A stretch of 64,000 nt of DNA from Microbulbifer variabilis (GCF_020524905.1 NZ_JAIVKI010000001.1:496001-560000), one strand, 5' to 3'. Shown: positions 1-9,730, counted from the first letter of the stretch. Numbers and translations: made by a program. The notes: generated from the letters alone by a model not told the origin.

Positions 1-2
1 TG

Positions 3-302
3 GAGCAATTCGCAAATTCTGCACGTACAGTGTTTGGGAGCTTATTAGTGTTTCTCCTGAACTTATTAGCGACAGTCTTACGTCTTTTAGCGGCCACCTC
101 ATTGCATTGTGGTGTTCTGTTCAACCGTATCTATGATCTCATCATATTCTTGCCTCTTTGGCTTCAGCGAGCCTATTGGCGAGCTCGTAGTACACCAAGG
201 CCAGATACGGTGAAGGCGCCAAAAGATATGCGAATAAATGGATCTATCCGTGAGAAGGCAGATGAGAATGAGGTATCCGCTGGACAAACTGCTGGTGCCT
301 GA
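3..302 (+). CDS. C-terminal part of a hypothetical membrane-associated protein (5' end outside window)
   Basis: The reading frame is open from the first bases of the window and ends with a TGA at 300-302, so this is probably the tail of a gene starting upstream. A GTG at 30 is the only internal start candidate and lacks a good ribosome binding site. The N-terminal half is very hydrophobic and leucine-rich (about residues 10-50 of the visible part), and the tail is charged and polar. That pattern suggests a membrane or peripheral membrane protein with a cytoplasmic tail. I do not recognise the family. A short 90-aa gene starting at 30 is the alternative. Confidence 0.5.
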   Translation, partial: EQFANSARTVFGSLLVFLLNLLATVLRLLAATSLHCGVLFNRIYDLIIFLPLWLQRAYWRARSTPRPDTVKAPKDMRINGSIREKADENEVSAGQTAGA

Positions 303-388
303 ATGCTATATGGGATGAGTCTAGATTGACGACTGAAAAAATGGGTTTACGGTCGTTTCGTTTTATTAAGATTGGGTGACTGAAATAG

Positions 389-1300
389 ATGTGGATGCTT
401 CTTTTATTCTGTGTTTTGTTGCTTGTTCTGTTCTTTTATGCTCGCTCTGGTGTCGCGCCAGAATCTGCACTAAAACTTCCCGCTCGCAAAGGACCTCTGG
501 TCATTGCCCATGGCAATGACTGCGGCAATGGACTCTTTCCAGGAAATACCCAGGCATACTTGCAGTATATGGTGGAACAGGAAGTAGATGCCATTGAAAT
601 AGATCTCTGGCTCACTGCCGATGGGCATTTGGTTTTGCGACACGATCCGAACCTGGAGGATTCAACGGATGGCAGTGGTTTTATTGAAGACTGCACTCTG
701 GCACAGTTACGCAATTTAAATGCTGCCTATCTGTGGAGTCGGGATGGTGAGACTTATCCCTACCGAGATAAGCCCTTAAGAATAGTCACCCTGGAAGAAG
801 CTTTACAGCTAGCAGGTTCGACCCCGTTAATTTTGGACATAAAAAGTGAGCAGCTACGGGCTGCCCATATATTGAATGATGTTTTGGAGCACAGTGGTAA
901 GAAAAGTCAGGTTATTGTTTCCTCTTTTAACCAGAGGGTTATTCAAGAATTTCGGCGCTTGAGCCCAGATACCGCGACTGGTTCTACAAGTTGGGAGGCC
1001 GGCCTTTTATTTTTTGCCCAGCTGCTACGAGCGGAGAGGCTGCTGGCACCTCGGTACCAGACCATGCAACTATCCATGTATTTCTGGGGGTTGGATGTCG
1101 TCACCAGGGGTACTCTGCGGGCAGCGCATAAGCTCAACCTGCATCTATCTGTGTGGACAGTAAACGGGCGGGCGGATCTTCAACGCTATATCGCTCTGGG
1201 TGTGGATGGCATCGTTACTGACCGCCCGGATTTATTAATGGCCATGTTACCCGGTCGGGGATCAAAAAAAAGGCCTAAGTTACTCGAGCAGGCCTCCTGA
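389..1300 (+). CDS. Glycerophosphodiester phosphodiesterase family protein, membrane-anchored
   Basis: This 303-aa protein should hydrolyse glycerophosphodiesters to an alcohol and glycerol-3-phosphate. Residues 1-18 form a hydrophobic anchor. The GDPD TIM-barrel follows: H41 after VIA, the IEID motif (E70, D72), TADG, and RHD with H85. Further down are LILDIKS, VSVW-type strand LSVWTVN, and GVDGIVTDRPD near the C-terminus. The family's first motif is normally HRG and PENT. Here it reads HGN and PGNT, so the conserved arginine and a metal-coordinating glutamate seem to be missing. The fold is clear, but activity or substrate may differ. It stands alone, with no obvious partner. Confidence 0.85.
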   Translation: MWMLLLFCVLLLVLFFYARSGVAPESALKLPARKGPLVIAHGNDCGNGLFPGNTQAYLQYMVEQEVDAIEIDLWLTADGHLVLRHDPNLEDSTDGSGFIEDCTLAQLRNLNAAYLWSRDGETYPYRDKPLRIVTLEEALQLAGSTPLILDIKSEQLRAAHILNDVLEHSGKKSQVIVSSFNQRVIQEFRRLSPDTATGSTSWEAGLLFFAQLLRAERLLAPRYQTMQLSMYFWGLDVVTRGTLRAAHKLNLHLSVWTVNGRADLQRYIALGVDGIVTDRPDLLMAMLPGRGSKKRPKLLEQAS

Positions 1301-1350
1301 ATTGGGCGATATCAAAATAACAATACAACAACATTAATAGTGAAATCTTT

Positions 1351-2262
1351 ATGAAGCAGATAGCAGCTATCGCGGCGCTGATAGCGTCCCTAATAAGCGC
1401 GCCAGTATTGGCAGAAGATCGCTTTACCACGGTCGAAATCAGCAGTGAGCCAGTGGCAGGTAATGTTTATATGCTCCAGGGGGCTGGCGGCAATATCGCA
1501 GTGTTGGTCGGAGAGGATGGCACCTTTATGGTAGATGACCAGTATGCGCCACTTACTGCGAAAATACAGAAAGCGGTGGCGGGTCTGGCAGACCAGCCGC
1601 TGCGCTTTGTGATCAATACCCACTGGCATGGTGATCACACGGGTGGCAATGAAAACCTGGGTAAAAGCGGTGCGGTGATCGTCGCCCATGAGAATGTGCG
1701 CAAGCGTGTGGGCACCGAGCAGTTTATCGAAGCTTTTAAGCGTAAGGTTGAGCCCTCACCGCCGGTAGCACTGCCGGTAATCACCTTTACCGATGCCACT
1801 ACTTTTCACTGGAATGGCGATGAGGTTAAAGTGCAGCATGTCGGTCCGGCCCATACCGATGGTGACTCCATTGTGCATTTCACCAAAGCCGATGTGATTC
1901 ATATGGGCGATATCTATTTCAATGGCACTTATCCATTTATCGATTTGTCCTCCGGTGGCTCGGTGGATGGCGTGATTGAAGCTATGGATACTGCATTGGC
2001 GTTATCTGGAGAAAATACCAAAATTATTCCCGGGCACGGACCTCTGAGTAATACTGCCGAGTTAAAAGTGCAACGGGACATGTTGGAAACACTGCGTGAT
2101 CGCATCCAGAAACTGATCGATAGCGGCAAAAGCCGCGATCAAGTGCTTGCGGCTAAGCCGACCAAGGATTTTGATGAGCAATATGGCAAGGGCTTTATGA
2201 CTCCAGATATTTGGACTGGCATTGTTTATGACTCCCTGGCTGCAAAATCCAAGAAGTCCTGA
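1351..2262 (+). CDS. Secreted metallo-beta-lactamase-fold hydrolase
   Basis: The 303-aa product starts with a Sec signal peptide (about residues 1-21, ending VLA). The zinc site HWHGDH lies at residues 91-96, followed by HVGPAHTDGDS and IIPGHGPLS, the other metal-binding histidine/aspartate motifs of the MBL fold. This sequence type is common among periplasmic MBL hydrolases related to SoxH and quinoprotein relay proteins rather than to true beta-lactamases. The substrate cannot be read from the sequence. The gene stands 50 bases after the GDPD gene on the same strand and ends at a strong bidirectional terminator. Confidence 0.85.
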   Translation: MKQIAAIAALIASLISAPVLAEDRFTTVEISSEPVAGNVYMLQGAGGNIAVLVGEDGTFMVDDQYAPLTAKIQKAVAGLADQPLRFVINTHWHGDHTGGNENLGKSGAVIVAHENVRKRVGTEQFIEAFKRKVEPSPPVALPVITFTDATTFHWNGDEVKVQHVGPAHTDGDSIVHFTKADVIHMGDIYFNGTYPFIDLSSGGSVDGVIEAMDTALALSGENTKIIPGHGPLSNTAELKVQRDMLETLRDRIQKLIDSGKSRDQVLAAKPTKDFDEQYGKGFMTPDIWTGIVYDSLAAKSKKS

Positions 2263-2311
2263 CCAAAGTTTGAAACTGACTATTAAAAGCCAGAAAAAAC
2301 AAGCGACATAA

Positions 2312-2347
2312 AAAAGGCCCGGAGTGAAAAATCCGGGCCTTTTTGCT
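2312..2347. terminator. Bidirectional rho-independent terminator
   Basis: A 12-bp stem (AAAAGGCCCGGA pairing with TCCGGGCCTTTT) closes a short A-rich loop and is flanked by an A-run on one side and a T-run on the other. It separates the converging MBL-fold gene and the RND permease gene and can stop transcription from both sides. Confidence 0.9.
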
Positions 2348-2379
2348 TTGGTGTTTGCTTATTAAGCCTTCAGTGTTTA

Positions 2380-5300
2380 TTAGGATGCCTGGGGCTCAGC
2401 ACTATTTAAGTCCGATGGAGTTTCTAACGCTGTCTCCGTTTTAACCTCACGCACCCGGAACCAGGCTGCATACAGTGCTGGCAGGAAGATCAGGGTCAAG
2501 CCGGTAGCCACAATCAGCCCGCCCATAATGGCAACTGCCATGGGGCCGAAGAAGTCACTGCGTGACAGCGGAATCATCGCCAGTACTGCCGTGAGGGCGG
2601 TTAATACGATGGGGCGGAAACGCCTTACGGTGGACTCAACGATCGCTTCCCAAGCACTCAGGCCCTGACTGATGTCCTGCTGTATCTGGTCTACCAGAAT
2701 CACCGAGTTACGCATAATCATGCCGGCCAGGGCGATGGTGCCGAGCATGGCGACAAAGCCGAATGGCTTGCCGAACAGTAACAGGAACAAGGTAACTCCG
2801 ATCAGTCCCAAAGGTGCGGTGAGGAACACCATGGCGGATAGGGACATGCTGCGCAGTTGCAACATCAGCAGAGTGAACACCACCAACACAAACAGCGGCA
2901 TCCCGGCGTTAACCGATTTCTGCCCCCGTTCGGATTCCTCCACAGTGCCGCCTACTTCCAGCAGGTAGCCGGGTGGCAGCTGATCGCGAATGCTCTGCAG
3001 GCGCGGCCAGACTTCTTTCACTATCGTTGCGGGCAGCTCCTCACCGTAGATATCGGCACGCACGGTAACTGTGGGCAGGCGATCGCGGTGCCAGATAATG
3101 CCTTCCTCGAATCCATACTCCAGGGTGGCGATCTGGTTCAGGGGGACACTGCGGCCGCTACTGGTTTGTACCGCCAGGCTACCCAGCTGGCCGAGGGCAT
3201 AACGCTCCTGTTCATCACCACGCACGCGCACGTCAATCAGCTCATTGTCCTCGCGGTACTGACTCACGGTGATTCCGGTGAGGGAACTTTGCAGGGCGCG
3301 GGAGAGCGAGGCACTACTCACGCCCATGGTGCGAGCACGGTCCTGGTCGATATTCAGGTTGACCGTTTTGCTGGGCTCCTCCCAGTCCAGGTGCACGTTG
3401 GTCACTTTTGAATTTTCACGAATGCGCTCGGCTACCTGGCGGGCCAGGCTGCGCACCTCACCAATATGCTCGCCAGAGATGCGAAACTGCACCGGATAGC
3501 CAACCGGGGGCCCGTTTTCCAGCCTGGAGACGCGGCTGCGTAGGGTGGGGAACTCCTCCTGCATGGTTTCGATTAACCAGCTGCGTACCTGTTCGCGCTC
3601 CTCAACACTGCGGGTCATCACCACAAACTGGGCGAAGCTGGCCGCAGGCAGTTGCTGGTTCAATGGTAGGTAGAAGCGGGGCGAGCCGGTGCCCACATAG
3701 ACCACGTAGTTTTCTACCTGCTCATTTTTATCCAGCAGTGCCTCTAGGCGCTTAGCCTGAAACTCGGTGGATTTCAGTGATGCGCCCTCGGCCAGCTTGA
3801 GATCCACCAACAGTTCCAAGCGCCCGGAAGAGGGGAAGAACTGCTGGGGTACCAGGCGGAACAAGGCCAGGGAACCGATAAAGATTGCCAAGGTAGCTAC
3901 TATGACGGTTTTACGGTGACGCAAGCACCAGGTGATCAGGCGGCGGAAGCGCTGGTAGAAGGGTTTCTGGTAGGGGTCTCGAACCTCACCGCTGTGATCG
4001 TGGCGCGCCAGATTGGGTAGTAAGTAATGTCCCAGGTAGGGCACGAAAACTACAGCGGCAATCCAGGAGACGATTAGCGAAAGCGTGACCACCTGGAAGA
4101 TCGAGCGGGTGTACTCCCCGGTGCCGGATTGGGCCGTAGCAATTGGCAGGAAACCGGCCGCGGTAATCAGGGTACCGGTCAGCATGGGGAAGGCGGTACT
4201 GGTCCAGGCGAAGCCGGCCGCTTTCAAGCGGCTGAGCCCCTGCTCCATTTTAATGGCCATCATTTCAACGGCGATAATGGCGTCGTCCACCATCAGTCCG
4301 AGAGCGAGCACCAGGGCGCCCAGGGAAATTTTGTGCAAGCCAATGTTGAAGTAATTCATCAGTGCGAAGGTCATGGCCAGCACCAATGGTATCGATAGCG
4401 CTACGATCAAGCCGGGGCGGGTGCCGAGAGAGAAAAAGCTCACCAGCAGAACAATGCCCAGCGCCTCCGCCAACACCTGCAGGAACTCACCCACGCCGCG
4501 TTTTACCGCCGCGGGCTGGTCGGAAACTTTGCGTAACTGCATGCCGAGGGGCAGGTCTCCCTGTAGCTCGGCAAAAGTAGTGTCCAACTGTTTGCCTAGC
4601 TTGAGAATATCGCCACCTTCTTTCATAGACACTGCCAGGCCGATGGCGTCCTCACCCATAAAGCGCATACGGGGTTGTGCTGGATCACTGAAGCCGCGGT
4701 GTACTTCGGCAATGTCCCCGAGCCTCTGGGTGCGCCCGCCGGCGGTGATGGGGAAACGGCGAATTTCATCGACCGAGTGAAACTGGCCGCTAACGCGAAT
4801 ACGCACGCGGTCACTTACCGTCTCAATAAAACCTGCATCGGCAACCTGGTTTTGCGATTGCAACGCGCTTTGCACCGCACTAAGGGGAATACCCATAGAG
4901 GCGAGTTTGGTGTTGGAAATCTCCACCCAAATTTTTTCATCCTGCAGGCCCAGCAATTCCACCTTGCCCACATTTTTAACGCGCTGTAACGCCAGCTGCA
5001 GGCGCTCGGCATAGTCTTTCATTAGGGCGTAATCGAAGCCACTGCCGGTCAGTGCATAGATATTGCCGAAAGTCGTGCCGAATTCGTCGTTATAAAACGG
5101 GCCGTGGATATCGGGTGGCAGGGTATGGCGAATATCGCTGATCTTTTTACGCACCTGGTACCAGAGATCGGGAATATCTCTTGAATGCATATTGTCGCGA
5201 GCGACAAACAGTACCTGCGATTGGCCCGGACGGGAAAAAGAGGAGATGCGCTGGTAGTCACCGGTCTCCAGCAGTTTCTTTTCCACCCTTTCGGTAATCT

Positions 5301-5490
5301 GGCGTGACACTTCCTCGGCACTGGCGCCGGGCCAAAGGGTATTTATCACCATTACTTTGAAAGTGAAGGGTGGATCTTCACTCTGCCCCAGTTGGGTGTA
5401 GGAGGCCGCGCCCAGCAGCCCCAGCACGATCATGGCGTAGAGCACCAGCGGGCGGTTTTTCAGCGCCCATTCGGATAGGTTAAAACCCAT
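2380..5490 (-). CDS. RND family efflux permease (AcrB/HAE-type)
   Basis: This 1036-aa inner-membrane proton antiporter should export drugs or other hydrophobic compounds together with the adaptor encoded upstream. The start chosen gives MGFNLSEWALKNR, the usual N-terminal helix; the upstream extension in the same frame reads like non-coding sequence. Two repeats of six membrane helices with large periplasmic loops are visible. The motif LGLMVDDAIIAVE in helix 4 carries the paired aspartates of the proton relay. GxxLxxRNSxIL-type sequence near the C-terminus (MIMRNSVILVDQI) is typical. It lies 113 bases after the adaptor gene. No outer-membrane channel gene is adjacent, so a TolC-like protein encoded elsewhere is probably used. 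Confidence 0.95.
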   Translation of the reverse strand: MGFNLSEWALKNRPLVLYAMIVLGLLGAASYTQLGQSEDPPFTFKVMVINTLWPGASAEEVSRQITERVEKKLLETGDYQRISSFSRPGQSQVLFVARDNMHSRDIPDLWYQVRKKISDIRHTLPPDIHGPFYNDEFGTTFGNIYALTGSGFDYALMKDYAERLQLALQRVKNVGKVELLGLQDEKIWVEISNTKLASMGIPLSAVQSALQSQNQVADAGFIETVSDRVRIRVSGQFHSVDEIRRFPITAGGRTQRLGDIAEVHRGFSDPAQPRMRFMGEDAIGLAVSMKEGGDILKLGKQLDTTFAELQGDLPLGMQLRKVSDQPAAVKRGVGEFLQVLAEALGIVLLVSFFSLGTRPGLIVALSIPLVLAMTFALMNYFNIGLHKISLGALVLALGLMVDDAIIAVEMMAIKMEQGLSRLKAAGFAWTSTAFPMLTGTLITAAGFLPIATAQSGTGEYTRSIFQVVTLSLIVSWIAAVVFVPYLGHYLLPNLARHDHSGEVRDPYQKPFYQRFRRLITWCLRHRKTVIVATLAIFIGSLALFRLVPQQFFPSSGRLELLVDLKLAEGASLKSTEFQAKRLEALLDKNEQVENYVVYVGTGSPRFYLPLNQQLPAASFAQFVVMTRSVEEREQVRSWLIETMQEEFPTLRSRVSRLENGPPVGYPVQFRISGEHIGEVRSLARQVAERIRENSKVTNVHLDWEEPSKTVNLNIDQDRARTMGVSSASLSRALQSSLTGITVSQYREDNELIDVRVRGDEQERYALGQLGSLAVQTSSGRSVPLNQIATLEYGFEEGIIWHRDRLPTVTVRADIYGEELPATIVKEVWPRLQSIRDQLPPGYLLEVGGTVEESERGQKSVNAGMPLFVLVVFTLLMLQLRSMSLSAMVFLTAPLGLIGVTLFLLLFGKPFGFVAMLGTIALAGMIMRNSVILVDQIQQDISQGLSAWEAIVESTVRRFRPIVLTALTAVLAMIPLSRSDFFGPMAVAIMGGLIVATGLTLIFLPALYAAWFRVREVKTETALETPSDLNSAEPQAS

Positions 5491-5603
5491 GGCAATTTCT
5501 CTGTATTGAAGCCCAGACCGATTTAACTGGTCGCGCTTCGGCAATTTCGTAGGAGCGTTTTTTTTGCGCTCGGTCAGATTCTTTTTTTTGGGGTGGCCGC
5601 TAG

Positions 5604-6722
5604 TTAGTCCTGATGGGCTAGGGCGCGGTCTGGATCGATCGGGCGATTCATGCGGTCGACCGGGCGCACCCGTTGTCCTTCCGCTAACAGGTGGGTACCG
5701 GCGGCAACGACCCAATCATCGGCGCTTAGGCCGGAGAAAATGGGTACAAACTCCTGGCCATAGGGGCCCACAGTGACTTCGGTTTTATGTAGGGTTTGCT
5801 GTTCGCGATTCAGGACCCAGACAAAGGCTTTGCCTTTGTCGGCGCTCACTGCCGACATGGGCACTTGTAAAACATCGGTGGTTGTCGCTTTAGGTACAAA
5901 GACTCTGGCACTCTGGCCTATTTCAATGCCGGTGGTTTTATTGGTAAAAGCCACGCGCGCTTCAAAGGTGCGGGAGATAGGGTCCGCAGCGGGGGAGAGT
6001 TCGCGCACCTGCGCGGGAAAGGATTTACCCGGCTGCGACCAGAGTTCAACGGTCAGGGGCTGGCCGACGCGGAAATGGCCAATCGCCTGCTCCGGCAAGT
6101 CGATACGCACCTCGCGTTCGCCGTCGGCTGCAAGCTCGAAAATCCCCTGGCCGGCGGCAACAACCTGGCCGGCCTCGGCCATGCGACGGGCGATAACACC
6201 GCTCTCCGGGGCTTTCAGTTCCGCGTAAGCAGCCTGATTACGCGCCACATCTAGTTGCGCTTTGGCCTGTTGCAGTCGAGCATCGCTGGCTTCGAAGCGG
6301 GTTTCCACCGCATCGAACTGTGATTGGCTGACCAACTGGCGTTGCAATAGTTTGCGGTGGCGCTCAAGCTCACTGCTCGCCAGGCGCTGGTCGGCCTCGG
6401 CAGAAGTAAGGCGTGCGCGGGCGGAATCCAGCTGCAGGAGCAGGTCTTCGGTGTCCAGTTCAGCCAGCGGCTGGCCCTGTTCAACGCGGTCGCCCACATT
6501 GACCAGGCGCCGCTGCAGCTTGCCACTGATGCGAAAGGCCAGGGCGGGTTCGAAGCGGGCACGTACCTCGCCGGGATAAAAATCCTGTTGGGCGCTGGCC
6601 ACCTGCGGTTGGACCATCACCGCTGGGCGGGGTTTTTCTTGTTGTTCGGTGGACTCTGATGGCGCACAGGCGGACAACAGTAGGCTGAACGAAAGTGCGG
6701 CGAAGAGTAGCGATCGGTACAT
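5604..6722 (-). CDS. RND efflux periplasmic adaptor lipoprotein (membrane fusion protein)
   Basis: The 372-aa protein has a lipoprotein signal with lipobox LLSAC (cysteine at about residue 19), so it is likely anchored to the inner membrane. It then shows the HlyD/AcrA layout: a first biotinyl-lipoyl half around QGQPLAELD, a coiled-coil hairpin rich in Ala, Arg, Glu and Gln (about 95-165), the second lipoyl half (APESGVIARR), and beta-barrel segments. It should connect the RND pump to an outer-membrane channel. The start is preceded by AAGGGAG with good spacing. It is the first gene of the minus-strand pair and faces the TetR gene. Confidence 0.95.
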   Translation of the reverse strand: MYRSLLFAALSFSLLLSACAPSESTEQQEKPRPAVMVQPQVASAQQDFYPGEVRARFEPALAFRISGKLQRRLVNVGDRVEQGQPLAELDTEDLLLQLDSARARLTSAEADQRLASSELERHRKLLQRQLVSQSQFDAVETRFEASDARLQQAKAQLDVARNQAAYAELKAPESGVIARRMAEAGQVVAAGQGIFELAADGEREVRIDLPEQAIGHFRVGQPLTVELWSQPGKSFPAQVRELSPAADPISRTFEARVAFTNKTTGIEIGQSARVFVPKATTTDVLQVPMSAVSADKGKAFVWVLNREQQTLHKTEVTVGPYGQEFVPIFSGLSADDWVVAAGTHLLAEGQRVRPVDRMNRPIDPDRALAHQD

Positions 6723-6800
6723 AGGGGCTCCCTTCCTTGGCGGCGAGGCGACAAGGTAAGTCCGGAAGTGGACAAGTCATGGCCGGGCGGCCGGTAATGT

Positions 6801-6846
6801 TATACTGGCGAGTATAGTAAATTTATTAAACTGGTGAGTCCAGTAT
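6801..6846. promoter_or_regulatory. Putative TetR operator region between the efflux operon and its regulator
   Basis: Two inverted repeats sit in the 134-base divergent region. TATACT-GGCG-AGTATA is at 6801-6816 and ACTGG-TGAGT-CCAGT at 6830-6844. Both contain the word ACTGGYGAGT, so there is a direct repeat as well, about 26-29 bases apart. The second site ends 12 bases before the regulator start codon. This is where a TetR repressor controlling itself and the pump would be expected to bind; binding is inferred. Confidence 0.6.
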
Positions 6847-6856
6847 ATGGAGTGCT

Positions 6857-7498
6857 ATGTCTGAACAGTCTCAGACGGCCGCCCAGCGCGGGCGACCCAA
6901 GGACCTGGCTAAACGCCAGGCCATTCTCGATGCAGCTAAGGAGTTGTTTCTGACCAATGGTTTTGCTGCCACCAGCGTGGATGCGGTGGCCTCTGCTGCG
7001 GGGGTATCGAAACTGACGGTGTACAGTCATTTCTCCGATAAAGAGACGCTGTTCAGCGCGGCGATCACTTCCCGTTGCGAGATGATGATGCCGCTGCCTA
7101 TTTTCGATCTGAAAGAGGGCGATTCAGTGGCTGAGGTACTGGAGCGCATCGGTCAGGCTTTCCTTAGCATGGTGGATAGTAAGGATAGTATTCGCCTGTT
7201 ACGGCTTTTGTGCGCTCTGGCCTCGCAGGAGTCGCAGGAATCAAAACTGGCCCAGTTGTTCTTTGATGCAGGCCCCCAGCGAATCCTTCGGGACATTGAG
7301 CAATTGTTACGCCGCGCTAAAGAGATGGGCAAGCTGCAGGTGGTCAATCCGGCAGAGGCCGCCGAGGACTTTATGGGCATATTGCTGGGTTGCCGGCATA
7401 TGCGTGTCTTGATCGGTTGTTGTGAGGTACAGGCTGAGGAGGAGCGGCGAGAGCGGGTACGCAAGGCCGTGGCGCTATTTATGCGGGGCTACCGCTGA
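6857..7498 (+). CDS. TetR/AcrR family transcriptional regulator
   Basis: This 213-aa protein has an N-terminal TetR helix-turn-helix (about residues 18-65): the AILDAAKELFLTNGF helix, then TSVDAVASAAGVSKLTVYSHF, typical of the AcrR/AefR branch. The rest is a helical ligand-binding and dimerisation domain, with an AefR-like C-terminal part (ILRDIEQLL, LLGCRHMRVL). It is divergent from the RND adaptor-permease pair, so it is most likely the local repressor of that pump. The start ATG follows GGAG by about five bases. Confidence 0.92.
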   Translation: MSEQSQTAAQRGRPKDLAKRQAILDAAKELFLTNGFAATSVDAVASAAGVSKLTVYSHFSDKETLFSAAITSRCEMMMPLPIFDLKEGDSVAEVLERIGQAFLSMVDSKDSIRLLRLLCALASQESQESKLAQLFFDAGPQRILRDIEQLLRRAKEMGKLQVVNPAEAAEDFMGILLGCRHMRVLIGCCEVQAEEERRERVRKAVALFMRGYR

Positions 7499-7502
7499 TT
7501 GG

Positions 7503-7928
7503 TTATTGGCTCGGGCTGTTCGGCATTAAGGGGCAGCGGCTGATATCTCCACTTATTTCCAGCCAGTTTGGTTTGTTTTGGTAATAGACATAACGCTCGG
7601 GTTGAATAAATGTCGGGTCGTCGAAGGCGCCCCCGGCAATACCGCGATATTCCGGTAAAAATTCCAGCGTCCAGGTGAGGGCGCTGCCGCAGTGCTCACA
7701 GAACTGACACTCAATCCAGCGGCCTGCGTCGGATAGAAGCCGGTGGGCTTTTAGTTCCGCGTTGATGAACTGGATATGTTTTTTGTCGAAATACACTGAT
7801 ACTCCTATCAAACTACCGGAGCGCTTCCGGCACCAGCTGCAGGAGCAGAGGCTCACTCGGCGTGGTGGGCCAATGGCGCGAAATCGCACGGCACCACAAA
7901 CACAGCCACCTTCGTGAATTGCCGCCAT
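7503..7928 (-). CDS. GFA/CENP-V family zinc-binding protein
   Basis: The 141-aa product belongs to the family related to glutathione-dependent formaldehyde-activating enzyme. Zinc ligands are visible as CVCG near the N-terminus, CSCSWCRKRSGS, and CEHCGSAL. The start at MAAIHEGGCVCG is preferred over a longer form because GAGG lies just upstream and the longer form would overlap the neighbouring permease gene. Family members are often of unknown substrate; a role in formaldehyde or thiol-adduct handling is only a guess. It is convergent with the TetR gene, with four bases between them. Confidence 0.85.
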   Translation of the reverse strand: MAAIHEGGCVCGAVRFRAIGPPRRVSLCSCSWCRKRSGSLIGVSVYFDKKHIQFINAELKAHRLLSDAGRWIECQFCEHCGSALTWTLEFLPEYRGIAGGAFDDPTFIQPERYVYYQNKPNWLEISGDISRCPLMPNSPSQ

Positions 7929-7945
7929 CCCCCTATCCTCAATGA

Positions 7946-8707
7946 TCAGGTTTTTATGCGATAACCGGTGCGAAAAATCCACCAGACCGTTGTCAGGCAG
8001 AGAAATAGGAAGAGCAGTGTCATTCCCACGCTGAGGCCCATGTTGACATCGGCCACGCCATAGAAAGCCCAGCGGAAACCGCTGATCAGGTAAACCACTG
8101 GATTAAATAGGGTCACTTTTTGCCAGAATTCCGGCAGCATACTGATGGAATAGAAGGCCCCGCCAAGAAACGTCAGTGGGGTGATGATCATCAGAGGAAT
8201 GATTTGCAGTTTTTGGAAGTCGTCGGCCCAGATGCCGATAATAAAACCGAACAAACTAAAACTCACGGCGGTCAGTACTAGAAATGTGATCATCCAGAAT
8301 GGATGAAGAATGTCATAGTCGACAAAGAAGCGCGCGGTGGCGAGGATTAATAGCCCGAGCAAGATCGACTTGGTAGCTGCAGCGCCCACATAGCCAGCAA
8401 CAATTTCAAAGGGCGATACTGGTGCCGATAGGACTTCATAAATGGTGCCGGAAAATTTTGGAAAAAAGATACCAAAGGCAGCATTGGAAATACTTTCCCC
8501 CAAGAGTGCCAACATTATCAGCCCGGGGATAATAAAGGCTCCATAGCTCACACCTTCAATATCCCCCATGCGCGAGCCGATAGCAGCACCAAATACAATA
8601 AAGTACAGGGATGTGGAGAGCACCGGTGAGGCGACACTTTGTATCAGCGTGCGCCAGGTGCGCGACATTTCAAACTTGTAGATAGCCGCTATACCGTACC
8701 AGTTCAT
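7946..8707 (-). CDS. ABC-2 type transporter permease (YadH-like)
   Basis: This 253-aa protein has six predicted membrane helices and the ABC-2 permease pattern, with an N-terminal amphipathic segment ([27 protein letters not shown] begins the first helix; that stretch is the usual contact region) and a conserved GIWADDFQ loop. It overlaps the ATPase gene by four bases, so the two are translationally coupled and form one exporter. The E. coli relative is YadH. The substrate is unknown; drugs, lipids or polysaccharides are possible. Confidence 0.9.
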   Translation of the reverse strand: MNWYGIAAIYKFEMSRTWRTLIQSVASPVLSTSLYFIVFGAAIGSRMGDIEGVSYGAFIIPGLIMLALLGESISNAAFGIFFPKFSGTIYEVLSAPVSPFEIVAGYVGAAATKSILLGLLILATARFFVDYDILHPFWMITFLVLTAVSFSLFGFIIGIWADDFQKLQIIPLMIITPLTFLGGAFYSISMLPEFWQKVTLFNPVVYLISGFRWAFYGVADVNMGLSVGMTLLFLFLCLTTVWWIFRTGYRIKT

Positions 8708-9669
8708 GGCTGAGCCTCCCCGCTGAATTGCTCTTCACCCTCGTGACGCGCGGAGTGCACCAGGTTGACAAAAATTTCTTCCAAAGAACTTTCCCGGGTA
8801 TATAAATCGCGAAATTCAATATTTGCCGAACTGAGACGGCGCAGGAATTCCGGAATGCCAGTGTTTTCACTCTTAATATCAAAACGGTAAATCAGCTCGC
8901 TGCCATCGCCATTGAGACGTAGTGGCAAATCGGAAAGGCTGTCGGGAATCCTTTCCAAAGGCATGGGGAGTTGCAGGCTGAGCTCTTTTTCTCCCATTTT
9001 CTGCATTAGAGTTTTTTTATCTTCAACTAACACCAACTCACCGCGATTGATTACCCCGACCCGGTCGGCCATTTCCTCCGCCTCCTCAATATAGTGAGTG
9101 GTGAGAATGACGGTTACCCCGGATTCGCGCAGTTCACGTACCATTTCCCACATATCCTGGCGCAATTCCACATCGACACCGGCGGTGGGTTCATCCAGAA
9201 AGAGCACGCTGGGTTCGTGGGATAGGGCCTTGGCAATCATCAGGCGTCGCTTCATACCACCAGATAGGGTGACAATCTTGTTGTTTCTTTTTTCCCACAA
9301 GGAAAGCTGCCGCAGGATTTTCTCCAAGTAAGAGGGGTTGGGCGGTTTGCCAAATAAGCCGCGGCTGAATTTAATTGCGCCCAACACGCTCTCAAAGGAA
9401 TCAGTGGCAATTTCCTGGGGGACCAGACCAATTTCGCGTCGGGCACGGCGATAATCTCGCTGGATATCGTAACCGTTAACAATAACGCTGCCCTGACCTG
9501 GATTTACGATGCCACAGATAATACTGATCAGTGTGGTTTTGCCGGCACCATTGGGGCCGAGCAGTGCGAAGATCTCACCGCGCTGAATATCCAAGTCGAT
9601 ACTTTTTAAGGCGTTAAATCCACCACTATAAGTCTTATCGAGACTCCTAACGGAAATAATCGGTTCCAC
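8704..9669 (-). CDS. ABC transporter ATP-binding protein (YadG/DrrA-like)
   Basis: This 321-aa nucleotide-binding subunit has Walker [10 protein letters not shown] (about residue 39), signature LSGGMKRR, Walker [13 protein letters not shown], and the switch histidine in TTHYIEEAE. The C-terminal 90 residues form the extension typical of ABC-2 exporters of the DrrA/YadG type. The start is a GTG preceded by AAGGAG at five bases. It is the first gene of the two-gene exporter unit with the permease. Confidence 0.93.
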   Translation of the reverse strand: MEPIISVRSLDKTYSGGFNALKSIDLDIQRGEIFALLGPNGAGKTTLISIICGIVNPGQGSVIVNGYDIQRDYRRARREIGLVPQEIATDSFESVLGAIKFSRGLFGKPPNPSYLEKILRQLSLWEKRNNKIVTLSGGMKRRLMIAKALSHEPSVLFLDEPTAGVDVELRQDMWEMVRELRESGVTVILTTHYIEEAEEMADRVGVINRGELVLVEDKKTLMQKMGEKELSLQLPMPLERIPDSLSDLPLRLNGDGSELIYRFDIKSENTGIPEFLRRLSSANIEFRDLYTRESSLEEIFVNLVHSARHEGEEQFSGEAQP

Positions 9670-9730
9670 TTCTTCTCCTTGTAAGAATCCTAAACGAGCC
9701 GGCCTAAATACTTTTGGGCGTGCTCATATC

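Noticed and set aside
1351..2262. True beta-lactamase
   Set aside because: Only the general MBL fold and zinc motif are present; the sequence type fits other periplasmic hydrolases better.
2857..3411. 184-codon plus-strand ORF inside the RND permease gene
   Set aside because: Opposite-strand shadow of a clear RND coding sequence, with no domain of its own.
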